Source: Phallus indusiatus (Eukaryota; Basidiomycota; Agaricomycetes; Phallales; Phallaceae). From it: a stretch of 64,000 nucleotides of DNA. The notes beneath the pieces were generated by a model. It saw nothing but the letters and a program-made list of their open reading frames with translations, did no database searches and was not told the origin of the DNA. Position numbers and translations under genes: made by a program. The DNA lies in contig JAQFWX010000061.1 of assembly GCA_027605045.1 (NCBI GenBank), positions 151,126 to 215,125 on the forward strand, in the 5' to 3' direction. Shown here in pieces: positions 23,235-36,173 of this stretch (positions are counted from its first letter, which is position 1; the number at the start of each line of letters is the position of its first letter).

Positions 23235-24669
23235 ATGTCTTCAATTGCGACCCTCCCGATTATCGATCTCAACGTGTTTTTGTCTACAAATGACACACAA
23301 CTTCGTAACCTGGAGTGTAAAAAGGTGATACAAAGCACATCTATAACCCATTTGCATTAACCTTTAATCTTGCCGGCAAATCTTTGATTATTACGACAGG
23401 CTGCTGATGCACTGATCAAATTTGGTGCATTGATTTTACACGATTCACGTGTCAATGAACAAGACAATTCTACTTTTCTCGATCTTCTCGAAGACTATTT
23501 CGCTCAGCCTCATGAGCTGCTGGAAAAAGACACACGACCAGAGTATCACTACCAAGTCGGCGCGACATTAGACAACACAGAAAAACCCAAATGTGCTGTA
23601 GACGAGCCCTGTCTTCGCGTCATCAGTCAACTTGACCCTTCAGAACGACCACTAGATATAACCGGCCACAATCCCGATCCTAAATCCCGTTTTTTCTGGA
23701 GAATGTCTGCCACGCCTCCATACCAGACGCAGTTTCCCGCTATAAATGCGGCTAATATCACACCGGAAGCATTCAAAGATCGCTGGGAGAGTGTTTTAAC
23801 AAAATGGGGAAATACGATGAAACAAGCTGTAAGCGATCTTGCACAGATGACTGCTCTTGGTCTTGGCCTGGAACAAAACGTCTTTACCGACGCAGCGAAA
23901 TATGGGCATGTGTTCTTTTTTTTACACGCTTATAGTTCTAACTCGTGACATTATTTGCGCACAGTCCTCATTTGCTCGCGCCAACAGCTTCAGACTTGAA
24001 CAAATACGGAAAAAAAGACACCATCTTAGCTGGCTTCCATACGGATCTCAACTTTCTTACCATTCATGGACGATCAAGATACCCCGGTTTGAACATATGG
24101 GCACGAAACACTGGCAAACGGATTCCAGTGATTTTTCCCACAGAAGGAAACTTTCTTCTCGTACAAGTTGCGTCCATTTAGTCCATAATGCTATTGAGAC
24201 GCTAACATCCGATGGTTTTTGCTTTGTTCAGGCCGGCAAACAACTCGAACATATCACAGGTGGTCTGATAAAAGCCGGATACCACGAGGTAATCGTCAAC
24301 GATGCCACACTAACCGTAAGCCACTTTTTGTTTATGGCTTGTGATATCACCAATTTCACAAAATATTGTCAGACGATGGCACGTCGCGCCGAAGCACATC
24401 CCGACCGACCACAGATTCGCATTTCATCCACCTTTTTCTATCATCTTTCCTCGGATTACGATCTTGTCCCAATACCTAGTCTAACAGCGGCTGCGACACG
24501 ATACGACCGTGGACAGTTGGACGTCGGTGAAGAGCAAATTATCTACGAACCTATCAAGGTTGGACAACAAGTTCAAAAGTGCGTTTGTCCCAATTGCGAA
24601 AACCTTGAGCTTTTTAATGACTTCTTTCATGTTAACAGCGAATTGAAACATATAGCTTTGATGGCGTGA
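23235..24669 (+). CDS. 2-oxoglutarate/Fe(II)-dependent oxygenase (isopenicillin N synthase-like)
   Basis: Six exons: 23235-23324, 23400-23905, 23965-24166, 24232-24315, 24373-24578 and 24639-24669, giving 372 residues. The N-terminus has LPIIDLNVFL and ALIKFGALILHDSRV, as in non-haem dioxygenase N-domains. The iron site is HTD in GFHTDLNFLTIHGRS plus the distal His in QLEHITGG. It resembles fungal proteins loosely annotated as clavaminate synthase-like; the substrate is unknown. The frame through YGPHLLAPTASDL requires the 59 nt intron 23906-23964 to start with GC instead of GT. The last intron (24579-24638, 60 nt) has no stop, so retention would add 20 in-frame residues. Confidence 0.9.
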
Positions 24670-24938
24670 CACTATGTTAAGATATACTGAGAGTTTCTCC
24701 ATGTAAAACTAAACTTGTAGAGTAACTTTTTATCTGGCAGCAATATAAAAACAATGTAATTTCTCTTTCTATCTCACCCAATTCACGCGAAGCGTCCAAG
24801 TGATATGTATGTATTTATACTCAAAAAAAGTTGAACTGTGAACAAGAAAAGAAAAGAAAGCTAAACAATGAAGGTATTTGAGTAGGTATGAGGTCGTGAA
24901 GTCATTTCCAATGTCCTTTCCATGAAGAAGACGTTTGT

Positions 24939-26840
24939 TTATGAGCATATGTTCGGAAATTCCCTATCGGAGGGGTTCTGGGGTATCCATCCGCCAGCAA
25001 GGCCAGCTTGATAAGACCAATCATCTGCATTCTCAGCTTTCCAAGTCCTGAGATTCCGGATAAGCAAAAGGCACATAGTCGTGTCGGAGAATATTGTACG
25101 TACCAGTAAACCCATCCTTGTCCTCCAGATTCGTACGCTTCAATCTAACAATGATACATCATCAACCCGTCTTCTCTTTCTGACCCGAAATAAAAAGGAT
25201 ACCTACCTGCGCTTCGTAGAATTGTCTCAAAAAGGTCTTGTAGCTCGCACTAAACGTGCTCCCAGATCCTGTAAGACCATTGCAACTACCTACTCCAGGA
25301 GATCCAGAAAATGTACCGGCATATCGCGATCCAATGCCTCTCCCGTTGAGGTACTTTGCACAGTCTGTACTAGCAACCGTCCATTCACCAACAATTTTCC
25401 AAAGCGTATTCAGTGATTCCAAATTTGACGCTTGACTACACGCACTCTGATAGTCACACATGAATAAAACAGAGAAGAGCAAGCTTTGGGAATAGATCAC
25501 ATACCGCAATGTGCTGTGCCTGCGTCTGAGCCACTTCTTGATTCGAAAACATTTGGTATATATGGGTATCAAGCATAACTCCTTGGAAGTTAGGTGCGGC
25601 TTCGAAACCGTTCCATGAACTCAGAGGCTGGAATGCGTCGTGAATGAGCTCAACCAAGTTTGATTCTTGAGATGAACCCGGAGTAGGGAAACGGATATTT
25701 CCATAGGAATCTTTCCAGTACTGTTGAGCGACTGGCAAAACCCCGCTGTCAAACCCTGCAGGCCTACACGTAAAGTTAGGAAATTAAAAATTACACAGCA
25801 AAGGAAGTTTTTTACTCATTGAGTGGGGCGATTACGCTGACTACGTTCGTTTGGGTATGAAACATGCTAGCTAAAATGCCGATGTCGCTTATGAGTGAGG
25901 AAAGAAAGAAGAGCTATGAAAACATACCCAGCTTTTTTATGATAGCATCTGTGCGCTGTACGTTTGTCTGGTTGGATTGCCATCCAGGGAAGGATAATCT
26001 CTGTCCAGAGTTATCGAATCCATTTTGACTTCCGGGAGCACCATCTTATAACCAAGTTGAGTATCTTAAGTATCTCATTATTTCCGAAAAGAAAAACGCT
26101 TACGGAGGTCGATGATCAACTTCAATCCGTTGTTGGCAGCCCAAGTGACAGCCTTCGAAAGATACGGAAGTTGACCTTGATGATATGGTTCACCACCACT
26201 AACATCGAAAGCCCAAAATCCAATGGGCAAGCGAACGTGATTCATTCTGCAATGAAATGGCACGCATAAGATCAGGTAGAAAAGAAAGTGGCAGGTAGTA
26301 TGCTTTACCCAGCAGCAGCTATAGCAGCGAAGTCTGTCCGACGGAGATCCGTTAAACAACACAGCTATGGAGATACATAAGAGTGGCTATTGCGTACCAG
26401 ATTCTGTTATCCACGTGTTCCAGTGGTTTTGCAGAACGGAAATAGCGGTATTGGGGTTGACGAATTGTCCAAAGGTATATTCATCAACAACACGAGAGTC
26501 TCCGGTATTATCAAATATGCTAGGCGTAATCCAAGGCTGGAGAGAAAAATAGAGTAAACAGAGTTAATGATCAATAAAAAAAATGACGAAAGGTGACGTT
26601 ACCTCGAGGACGAGCCAGCCTCCCAAGTTCATCCCGCGAACCGTCTGTGAGCCATAAGGGAAACCCGGGGAGATGGGATTATCACGACGATAAAATGCAG
26701 ACGTTTCCTACATAAAAAGATTCATAAATGTCGCGATCTACACGTTAAACAGGAGATAGAAATGTTCTTACAGACACTGCAGCTGCTCCACAGGCTTGAA
26801 CCGCCCCAAGGCCCAGGACGAGGAGGAAAGAGGAAAACAT
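24939..26840 (-). CDS. Secreted GH5 exo-beta-1,3-glucanase
   Basis: The start ATG 26840 gives a signal peptide (MFSSFLLVLGLGAVQACG). The mature protein has RGMNLGGWLVLEPWITPS, AAGMNHVRLPIGFWAF and HGAPGSQNGFDNSG. The acid/base Glu lies in APLNEPAG, the nucleophile Glu in IVGEWTVAS, and substrate-binding aromatics in GWVYWTWKAEN. The C-terminus is WIPQNPSDREFPNIC. This is the subfamily of yeast Exg1, which trims or remodels cell-wall beta-1,3-glucan. Several introns of 50-80 nt interrupt the gene. A TATA-like run lies about 35 bp upstream of the start. The gene converges on the oxygenase gene. Confidence 0.95.
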
Positions 26841-27823
26841 GGAGAGATGAAATGTATATTGAATTGAGTCAGCATTATATATGTTCCATTCATAAAAACT
26901 GGGACGAGTTTGCGTGCTTTTTTTTCTCTAATACTATTCCTGAAAACAATTATCCAGAAATTAATGAACTATAAATAGAACGCTTCGAAGTTTTCGGCCT
27001 CTCCCTTCCGATTGTCACGAGAACTGGAACACTGGAATGATTATACAGTTTTTTGAATAGATGAATAGGGTCAAGGGAGTCATTCGTAATTTAAAATGGC
27101 GAGAAAAGAATCACAAGGGACTCGACTTCAATCACCAAATGATCGCAAGTGTTTACTTTTTTTTCTCAGGCATACAGTTTGAATGCATGCATACAACTTG
27201 AAGCAACCGGTGCAAACGCATGAAAAGTTCACGTGCATATATTGCGCACCACTATTTCAATTTTTCTGAACAAACGTCAACAACAGGAGAAATGTGTACC
27301 GGAAATAGTCTATACCAATTACCGATAAAATAGAACTTCTTTGACGACACGAGGAAGCATCAAGGTTGCAAAAAACCACCGGCAGTGGCGTTCTGTATAT
27401 GAGAATTGATACGTATAAATAGAAAACGTGCACCATCTTTTGTCAGGTTAGTAGTTGGAGCTTGCTCGACGCGCAGGGTCAGGAGACTGAGGAGCGTAGC
27501 TGGAGCTTTAGATCATGGTTTACGGGAGAAAAACGATTATCAGCGGTCAGCTCCACGCAATCTGAGATTTTGAGCTTATCCCGAGCGCCTGATTAAAGCA
27601 TGTTGGCGCCCGTATGGGTGTGCGGAAGCCATGCAAAAATTTGTTGATTTGTATGAGTACATTGTATGTAAATAGCTTTCATGCAAAGGGGGAAAAGGCG
27701 CTATAGAACACCACCCTTTCCAAATTAAAAAAGATATAGAAGTTGTTCCTGGGTTCTGACGAGAATCCGTAGGGTTCGAGAATCGATGGTTGCCAACTTC
27801 GACTCGGATGGGGAGAATGCCGT
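26841..27823. other. Intergenic region between glucanase promoter and POM152 3' end
   Basis: About 1 kb with no gene recognised. It includes the glucanase promoter side (TATA-like run near 26874-26882) and a TCACGTG element near 27228. Confidence 0.5.
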
Positions 27824-30800
27824 TCAAGCATCTTCAATGGCTTTGTCCACTTGCATTGGCGGATATCTACAATACTTATCTTGAATGAATGAAACAGTCC
27901 ACGTTCCCTCAGCAGCTGAATAGATAGAGTAATTTCTCATCGTTACGCCCGACACAGTATGCGTTTCGAGAACTTTTGGTTTCTTCTGTCCCTTTGGCAA
28001 TTCTGTCCTTTGATAGGTGAACGTAAACGGCGGCTCTCCAACAAGTTCGAAATTAATCTCTGCTTGTTCACCTGCAAGTAACGTGATATTTTTGAACAGA
28101 ACACAAACGAAAGCTATTACATACCTTCTCTGATATCTTGAATGACCCTTTTCCCGTGCGAAACTTTGGCAGATGGGATGCTGTGTATTTTAAAGTCCAT
28201 CCCAGTGACCGTATTCTGACATAAATCATGTTCATGTGCGATAGAAATGATAGAGAAAACGCCAGGCCGATCTGCTACACGCCGGAAAGGGGAAGACAAA
28301 GTTTGAACAGTCGTAAGCCTTCCGTCAAAACCATATCTTTTTTTTTAAAAAAAAAGACATTTCTTAGCGCCACCTTTCAATAACGATACTGAATGACAAC
28401 TCACTGAACTCTCCAAGGAGGAGTACCTTCGAGTTGGAACTGGAGCGGCTCTCCGACGCAATAATCTTCTTTCATTTCAAACGGAACAATGACCGCAGTT
28501 TCTGCAACATCAATCCACATTGTCCTCTTCTCAGCATTGACATCCGACTGTGGGCATAACGAATCATCCATAACCGATTCGATAGCTACCAGATGCGGGC
28601 CGACAGTATGGAAAACATATTCGGGAACATGTAACATCCACTCGTGAGAGAAAGTCTCGAAACTCTCCCTGTAAATCTCACTAGACGCGAGATCCTTGAT
28701 AGATAACTCGAGCTTGAACGGTGGCGTTCCTTCAAGTGCAATAACCGCATTGACCTGGTCTTCTCGCTGAACCAACGGATCATTCAGACAAAACGACATC
28801 CGGTTAGATTTCTTGAAGTACGCTGAGGGCCTCGAGAAAACTTGCTGTTCAAAGTGTAGCCGCTGGCTGTTAGGGATAACACTGGAATGCTTCTGAATTG
28901 GATACGACGCGTCCCCGACGGCTTGAACTTCATAATACACTCTTCCCGCTTTAGATGTTTGTAGTTGGAATCTTCCTGAACGTTGAATGCTACTGAACGT
29001 CGGCTGATCGACCAGTCTTATAACACCATTATCAACTTCTCGAGCGACGTTGTAGTTCAACTGGAACGGCGGAGTACCTGTCAAACGTATTAAAATCACA
29101 CTAAGGAAAAGGAAGGCAGATCAAGTACCATCGAATGTAATATCAGCATAATCATCAGTGCCTTCACACTAGAACCCATATGTCAATTCATAATGTTTCA
29201 TATAACAAAATAATACCCACCACAGCAGGACGAATATAAGTTCGGTTCTCAGGGACATAAACCACCTTGGTCGTACTCGCAATGTCAACAGTAGGACGCG
29301 GTATCCATTCCACAAGGAACGTGTTCTCTTCAGGAACAACAAATCCCGTGCAATACGCGTCCTTGACCTCAAGCAGCTCATAGAGACCGGCTTCGGTAAT
29401 GGGTAGATGATCGTTCGGCAAAGACAGTGATGCGCTCATTACACCACCGTCTGAATCATCTTTGCGCTGGTATTTGATCCTCCACGGCTAATAACTGTAT
29501 TAATAATAGCCTGCATAACATTATTCAGAATACTTACTGGGTCGCCAGTAAGCCTGAGTGGTAACAACACACGCTTTCCTTGTAGTGTTGAGATTTGGCG
29601 CTTTCCATCTTGAGCATAAAACCTGACAGTAGGCTAGACAAACTATCAGTCTCTTATCTTTCTAATATTAGCCACAATCTTACTTTGACACGCTTCACGT
29701 TAACTGTGACTCCGGGCAAGGATAGCTGTCTTTTACATCCATACGAGTCTGTGATGCTAACTAGAAGAGAGAAATTAGTAAGTTCTATTGAACGAATCCA
29801 TACAAAATGCCTTACCTAAGTCCACTTGGAAGGCTCCGCCTTCTTCATCGACAACCGAAGGAATAGGAAGACGAAGAGTTTCTCTGGGTTTAGTCAAATT
29901 CGCGATCTGAGTATTTTGAGATCCCTTTGGACCAAGTATTTGTACTTCCAAAGTCCACGGCGGCGTCCCCTAAAACAATTCCGGTCATCGTCATTCAATA
30001 TCATGAAACGGGAAAAGCTTACTTTGAGATCAACATCGATATCAACCATGCTACCCGAACAACTATGCATGGCTTCCTTTCCATACAAATCACCAGATTT
30101 GACGAGACTAGCACTAGCTAGTGGATGAACCACCTGATTAATTGTTGGACCGTCCAGTTTTATATCATTGTAATTCGCATCATTCATTCGCAGGAATGTG
30201 TAGGTGTATGTACCGCTCCTTTCGGGTTGCAAAATAATCTCGCCACGCGATCCGTGAAATACTTGAGAAAGCTCCCGAATAGGTTCTCCATTTCGCTGAG
30301 TGGAGTAGAACACTCTAAAAGGCGGTTTGCCTTGAAGAAGAAGCGAGGCTGCTACACCAGTATCTCCAGAACTTTTGTTTCGTCATTAGTACGTACGTAT
30401 AGAAAAGGATAAGAAGCGTAAACAGACCATTCATGAATCCGTCTCCATTCAATCTCTGCAGTGGGTAACGGCTGCTCTACAACACGACACGTCTCCGGAC
30501 TCAATACATCTCCAGGACAATATTGACCCTGAATTTTCACAATGTTATATTCACCAGGCGCCTTCGCCAACAAAGTCAAATCGCGTTTTCCGGGGAGAGT
30601 GCTGAAATCTCGCTGCCAAGGCTTGAATCTACTACGATCGTCGACAGGAGGGGTATATTTCACTGTAACATTCCACGGACCGTCTTCTTCGTCCATCTCA
30701 GAGGCGGTTACGAAAAGAAAAGCTTCTTTTCCGATGAGTAGACTGACGGGTTTACCGGGACCGCATGAGCTGAAGCTCATTGTGCTCCGGCGAAGGACGG

Positions 30801-32368
30801 ATACTGAGTGGCTGGTACGTGTACGTGTGAGGCCTTGGGCATGTGTTAGATTTAGCGAGTTGCCAACGCCATCTGTTAAAGCGTCCAAAGTATATGTTTG
30901 TGTTCCGAGACTATCAAGCTGCATTTTGAGAGGGATATGAAGATCCTGAGCGATGAACCGGCCAGGAACCTAAGCAAGAAATCATTGAATAAGGGTAACA
31001 ATAAAGTCATATAGGGAAGAAAGCATACATTATGGTCTCCTTCAATACCCTCAACCAAAAACGATTCTTTTCTTCCAGCTACTTCCCAATGCCATTTCAG
31101 CGTCAAAGGTGGTACACCAAAAACCTTCAGGTCAAAGGTTTCCGTTGTACCAATACAACGCTTTCCATCATCTTTGACATCCACCGGAACTAATTCAACA
31201 CGCGGACATTGAACAATAGTAACTTCAGACGTTCCAACGCGAATTTCGGCGTTATTTTGGTCAAGAGCCCTCTCCAGCCGAAACGTCCCAGGATTCGTAA
31301 TTCTGATATGTTGCAAAACTTCGGTCTTCTCAAGAGGATATTTCGAATCGGACGCGCCGTTATGATTGATAACCGGGCGCTGCTTGGCTTCCAGAAGATC
31401 GTAATAGTCTTCTTCAATATTATCATCCTGAACAGGGTCCACTTTTTGTAACGCGAGTTGCGTTTCAGCACGGATTTTTTCGATTTGTTTGAGTTCCTTG
31501 GAAGAAAGGGTGATATAGGATTTTTGGGAGTTATCTAAGGTGGAGATGGAATATGTTATTTGTGCTGGGTGTGTGTTGTTGAATACGATCGGGACGAGCA
31601 CAAAATTGTCCGGAGGTTCTAAACAAAAGCTCTCTATTGATGGGTTCAGTCTTCCGGTACTTGATTTGGGAACATACATCAGTCAAAAACGAAGAATTTA
31701 ACCCATATGCCCAGCTCACCTTATGGGGGATAGTCGAACGGTATGTTGCCCAAACAGATGGCCACCCTGATTAATAACATCGTCAATGTAAACCGTTTTC
31801 TCTCGCGTTGAAATTTCTTTTTCAGATGTTCCCACTGAAATCAAATTTGTTCTCATTAATATTATTTCACCCCGATATGATTTCGTGTATGCTTACTTTT
31901 CAGCCAAGCCATTGAAAGGGAGGTCTTGAGAAGAAATCAGACTATCGCTTCGAAACTGACACAGACAATAACGAACTCACATCATATTGTTTAAATAGGA
32001 GTATATCAACTGTGCTTAACAAAATAATTTGCGTAAGTCTGGCCTTCCAACCAAACGCAAGACGAGGTATGCGCAACTCCGCTACCCCAATAACGAAAAG
32101 AGCATCTATCACAAGCCATCCAAAAAGGTATTTCCACCAGTATTCTGGATACCACCACCTCATCAGAAAATTCCTAAATTTCACAGCCTAAAATTGACAA
32201 TGCTAAGAAACAAAGACCCTTTTAAACCCAAGAACTTGCAGATACCTGGAGGAGTCCTCCCAAACTTAGAGCGTACAATCTTTGGGCCGGGGCGCTGACA
32301 TATTGTAGAGGAATTCGAGGCTGATCTGGAGATGGAGTTTGTTTTGTGTTTCCAGGTGAAGTGGCCAT
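27824..32368 (-). CDS. POM152: Nuclear pore membrane protein POM152
   Basis: Integral pore-membrane nucleoporin that forms the lumenal ring. The start ATG 32368 gives MATSPGNTKQTPSPDQP, then PLQYVSAPAQRLYALSLGGLLQ. The next exons hold membrane segments (WWKYLFGWLVIDALFVIGV, LTQIILLSTVDILLF, LTMLLIRVAICLG). The long remainder is lumenal and made of repeated Ig-like units marked by G-x-P-P-(F/L/W) motifs: GVPPLTLKWHW, GTPPFQLNY, GTPPFKLEL, GTPPWRVQ and GEPPFTFTY. It ends CRYPPMQVDKAIEDA at 27824. At least ten introns occur. The junction after the third membrane segment (about 31640-31720) is uncertain, because the simplest splice requires a GTTCG donor. Confidence 0.93.
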
Positions 32369-32516
32369 GACAGTTTGAGGAACGCGACGCGTCCAACGCT
32401 TTTTAGTGGCGCTGGGTGGTTGTGGGCGCTCGTGAGTTCATATTTGGCCCACGACCTCGCCAATCTCAACGAAATTACAGAACTGTACGAGTGATGCATT
32501 GCAGACTACATGAAGA

Positions 32517-33588
32517 TTATGATACAGATGCACATTTCTCAGACACCTCCGCCACTCTCTTCATGACGTCGTCCACCATCGTATCCATCGTTACCTCAAC
32601 ACCTTCAAACAACATCAAGTCACCAGCGTTCTCACTCAATTTACCACCACCAACATCCCCATTCTCAAACAAATGTTGGTGAGCATGGATATATGCAGGC
32701 CACGCTACTTTCTCCCAGTATTGTGGGGGATCACGCCACACATCACCTTCTACGCATGTATTCATGAGACAACGCGTGACTGTATACGCAAAAAGGGTTT
32801 CTTACCAGCAGTTACATACGGTCGATCTTCACGCCTCTTTCTGACAACGGCTTCGGGCGTACGAATTAAAACTTGCACATCGAGAGTTGAGACGACACGC
32901 TGAACCGAAAAACAAACGTTGAATTAAGCACAAATTCAGCCATCCGTGAGAAATGATTCGTACCTCGTCCCAAAACACCAAGAAACCATCCAAAATACCC
33001 CAAGTTAGCATCTCACCATGTTTTCGAAGATGATCTTCAGCAAAACCCTCGCTCCAACTTTTCCAGTGTGTTATAACATCTCCTGAAGCGGGTACAGAAG
33101 CTGTGACGTTAGATTCATCGTAAGACTGATGTCCCTCTGGCAGCGTCCCCGTTCGTTTAACGTCTCGAAGAAAGTCCACTAAACGATCCCAGTCTACAGC
33201 ACCCGGGGCATTGTCCCAATCACGAACGCCTAATTCTGGGTGAATCGGAAGTTGCTCGACAGGCTAAGTTGGAAACCGAGTCAGTTGGACTTTTTGAGTC
33301 ATCGCATCGTTATCATGCGAGTAGCACAGAAGTACTTGCTGGTGCGAAATCCTGCCAGCAAATTAATACAACCGTTAATTGAATTAATAAAGTAGATAAC
33401 TTACATCCTGGTGGATAATGAAACTATTGGGTAGACATGTTTTCAGGTGCTTTGCTAGAGTCGTCTTCCCGCTACTCGTCGATCCTCTTCTCCGAGAATC
33501 AGGATATGGCTGCAAGTGATAACAAGAATACACACCCAATGCCAATCAGAATAGTTCTCTTTCTGATTTGTGTCAAGTTCGTGGTCAT
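32517..33588 (-). CDS. NRK1: Nicotinamide riboside kinase / uridine kinase-like P-loop kinase
   Basis: Start ATG 33588. After an intron the Walker A loop reads IGIGGSTSSGKTTLAKHL, followed by FIIHQDDFAP with the catalytic Asp, then HPELGVRDWDNAPGAVDWDRL. This last pattern is typical of fungal nicotinamide riboside kinases, which phosphorylate NR to NMN for NAD+ salvage. Later exons give LDGFLVFWDE, LIRTPEAVVRKRRED and WRDPPQYWEKVAWPAYIHAH, ending at 32517. One donor was placed at GTGCTA to keep the frame between FAPASTS and PVEQLPIHPEL. The gene lies head-to-tail, 148 bp upstream of the POM152 start. Confidence 0.88.
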
Positions 33589-33969
33589 ACTCCAGCAACA
33601 CTTAATCGACAGCGATCAATGATTCGGAGGCGAGCGTCAACCGAGAGATTATTGCTTGACTCTGATTCGCCGAGGTTCGACAACTTGAACTGACTACGAC
33701 TAATGCCAGAATGTATGTATAATTTGAAAGAGAATATTACTGACACGGTGTGGGTAATTATTAATCAGTGTTGACCTTTTCCGAAGTCAAGTCGGACTCA
33801 GGGAGCCGAAGTTCGTAACCTGAAGCACAGCGCACAGCGCACAAGTTGGCACCAACATGTACTCTCAAGTCAGACCTGTTCATATCTCTGCATTTCTTAA
33901 ATGATAGAGTCGTGATTTGTGGATATTAATTATCAGCCAGTAACATATATCATAAATCACATGTCAAAT

Positions 33970-34464
33970 CTAGCAACACACTTCGCATGGACAGCATATA
34001 ATATCAGCACAGCCTATGAGAGGGTTTTAGTAAGTGGTGTAACTCAAATGAAATATGTCATGCCAAGACTTACATTCACAGCAGCCCTAACCAAATGGGG
34101 TCAGTAAGCATAATCTTGAAAAACGACATGGAAACAACGCACCTCGCAGCATTCGAAACATACGAAACATGCAAACAGTCCCAAGAAACAGTCCTTTCAA
34201 GTTGGGTTCGGTCGTTGCTGAACAAGATAATAAACCGAACGTACCTTTCCGGCTCCTCCTCCCCGTAAACGCATGAGCCCGTGGTGTTTGGACTTGTTCT
34301 GTTGAGCCTCAAGCTCAGCCTGCTCAATGGACGGTTGCAAGGAAAGTTCTATAAAAAAAAGATTGGTTTGAGACATGAAAAGTTTTCATTCATGTCTTGA
34401 ATTTGAGCTTACCCATCCTTGAAGCGGGAGACGGTTGCACGTTGGTCTTTGGTTGAGAGTTCAT
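33970..34464 (-). CDS. Small cysteine-rich membrane-type protein (CYSTM-like)
   Basis: Five small exons give an 87-residue protein. Start ATG 34464 (MNSQPKTNVQPSPASRM); the next exon encodes LQPSIEQAELEAQQNKSKHHG and then MRLRGGGAGK. The last three exons encode a Cys-rich tail (DCFLGLFACFVCFECCEG, then CCECCADIICCPCEVCC) with 14 cysteines in its last 35 residues, stop at 33970. The Gln/Lys linker followed by a Cys-rich hydrophobic end resembles fungal CYSTM-type small proteins, which are membrane-associated and stress-linked. All four splice junctions are in phase. Function is not known; no single exon is long enough to stand out by itself. Confidence 0.8.
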
Positions 34465-36173
34465 TGTTGTTTGATGTTCTGTTCTGAGACAAAGGTGCAA
34501 AACGGGCGTATATAAGTGTGGTGGTAGATCTCCGCAGGCTATAGCCACCGAGTCTGTGACATCAGGACTTGTCACAAGCGATGTATAGAGAAACCTCGCC
34601 GCAGGACGCTATGACTGCAAGTAGTATAGCCACTGATATCATACTCGTTTTCAAGAATGTTTAGCGACATGAATGAATGAGGTACTCCAATTCCTATGCC
34701 TGGTTTTGCAATAAGACTGCGACAAGAGGCTTGGCTCAAGAGCCAAACGAATCCGTCAAATATCTCAACATTCAGAAAGAAGGAGTTATTTTCCAATGAT
34801 TGAATTGCTCAAAGACATTTGGCTGCAAACCCACCTATACGCTGTCTTGGCAGAATTCGATTATTCAGACGCAACGTGGTGAATTTCACTTTTATTTTAA
34901 GTTTTTCAGATTTCTGGGAGTTTCGGAAAAACCGAATCCCTCACCGAACAGTTTTTCGAATGGGATTGGACTGTCTCGGTCTCCGCATAGCACCGGGGGA
35001 CTGTCAGGTCAAGTTGGTCAACCTAATCAGCCATTTTTCCAATATTTTTCCGATCGCTGCAAATCGCTGTCTTGGGTTCGCCGATAAGAGAGAAGAAACA
35101 ACTCGAATGTCACTTGGGCAAAACGACAGTCGCTTTTTTTATTGAAAAAAAGATGCTGGACCATATGCTGAACTTTGAACTAGCGAATGTCCTATTTTCG
35201 ACAGGGATAAAGTTAATCGTCAAAATCTTTCTCCGATGATACCTGGAGACCGTGAACTACTATGAGGCTCTACCTCCGGCTTTACCGCCAATGCATGTGC
35301 ACGCTTTACCAAGCTCTAGACCGAGGCGAGCTGCGCCCGAGGGATGACGTCTAGTATAGTGTCATCGTTCGTTATATATCTCAAGCAGTGGCTCACAGTG
35401 GTATGGAAACGCTCGCTTAAATTCGCATGCGTGTAAGTATGTATATCAAAAATTCTGAAGCAAAAGACGTGGCTGGACAAACTTGAATCTGGCAATGCAA
35501 AAGATCGTATTGTATATTCTGACCGAATCCAGCAGTAAACCTTGATTATTTTCCGGGGGAATCTATTTTAGAATTCTATACACCATGATCATGAATCAGG
35601 ATTCCGCTCTGTGCCCTAACAACGTGCTTCTCCGGACTTCGAAGCTCGTCACGGTCTTCTAAATCAGACGACATGGAGCAATGCAATTGAACGACTTGGG
35701 TGTTATTGAGTAACAGCAACTGAACGCGCAATGTGATTCAGATGAAATCCGTGCCATGTACTCGAAGAGAAGTCCAATGAAATCAAAAGGCTACGTTGGC
35801 TCTCTAGGGGTGGTGTGACACACGTGGAGTCGTGGACCAGTAATGGCGCAATCTGGAATTTATACCTGCATATCATATATACAAATTTATATGTATTCCT
35901 CCACGCTGTCGTGTTTTGAATGTGCTGTACAAGAAATGTTTTTTCTCCCAAACAGAAAGTATTGATCCCCGGCAAAGATGTACGTAGATAGTATAATTTT
36001 ACGCTGTGACAGACCAGACTTTGGACTGGCATCGCCACGCGCTGCCGACTGGTAACAATGACGGAATAAGGATAATCATCTGGAAACTGTCCCTCCGGAA
36101 GCCTTCCTTTCTCTATTTCTTTTTCATATTTCTCTCTTTCTTTCTCCCGTATCCTACCTTTTTTATTTTATTT
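34465..36173. promoter_or_regulatory. Divergent intergenic region, Cys-rich gene and RhoGEF gene
   Basis: About 1.7 kb with no gene recognised. The part just before the RhoGEF start (about 36090-36165) is strongly pyrimidine-rich, as is common at fungal transcription start regions. Confidence 0.5.

Noticed and set aside
33820..33845. Short direct repeat GCACAGC
   Set aside because: Only two to three imperfect copies; no array structure or flanking gene link.
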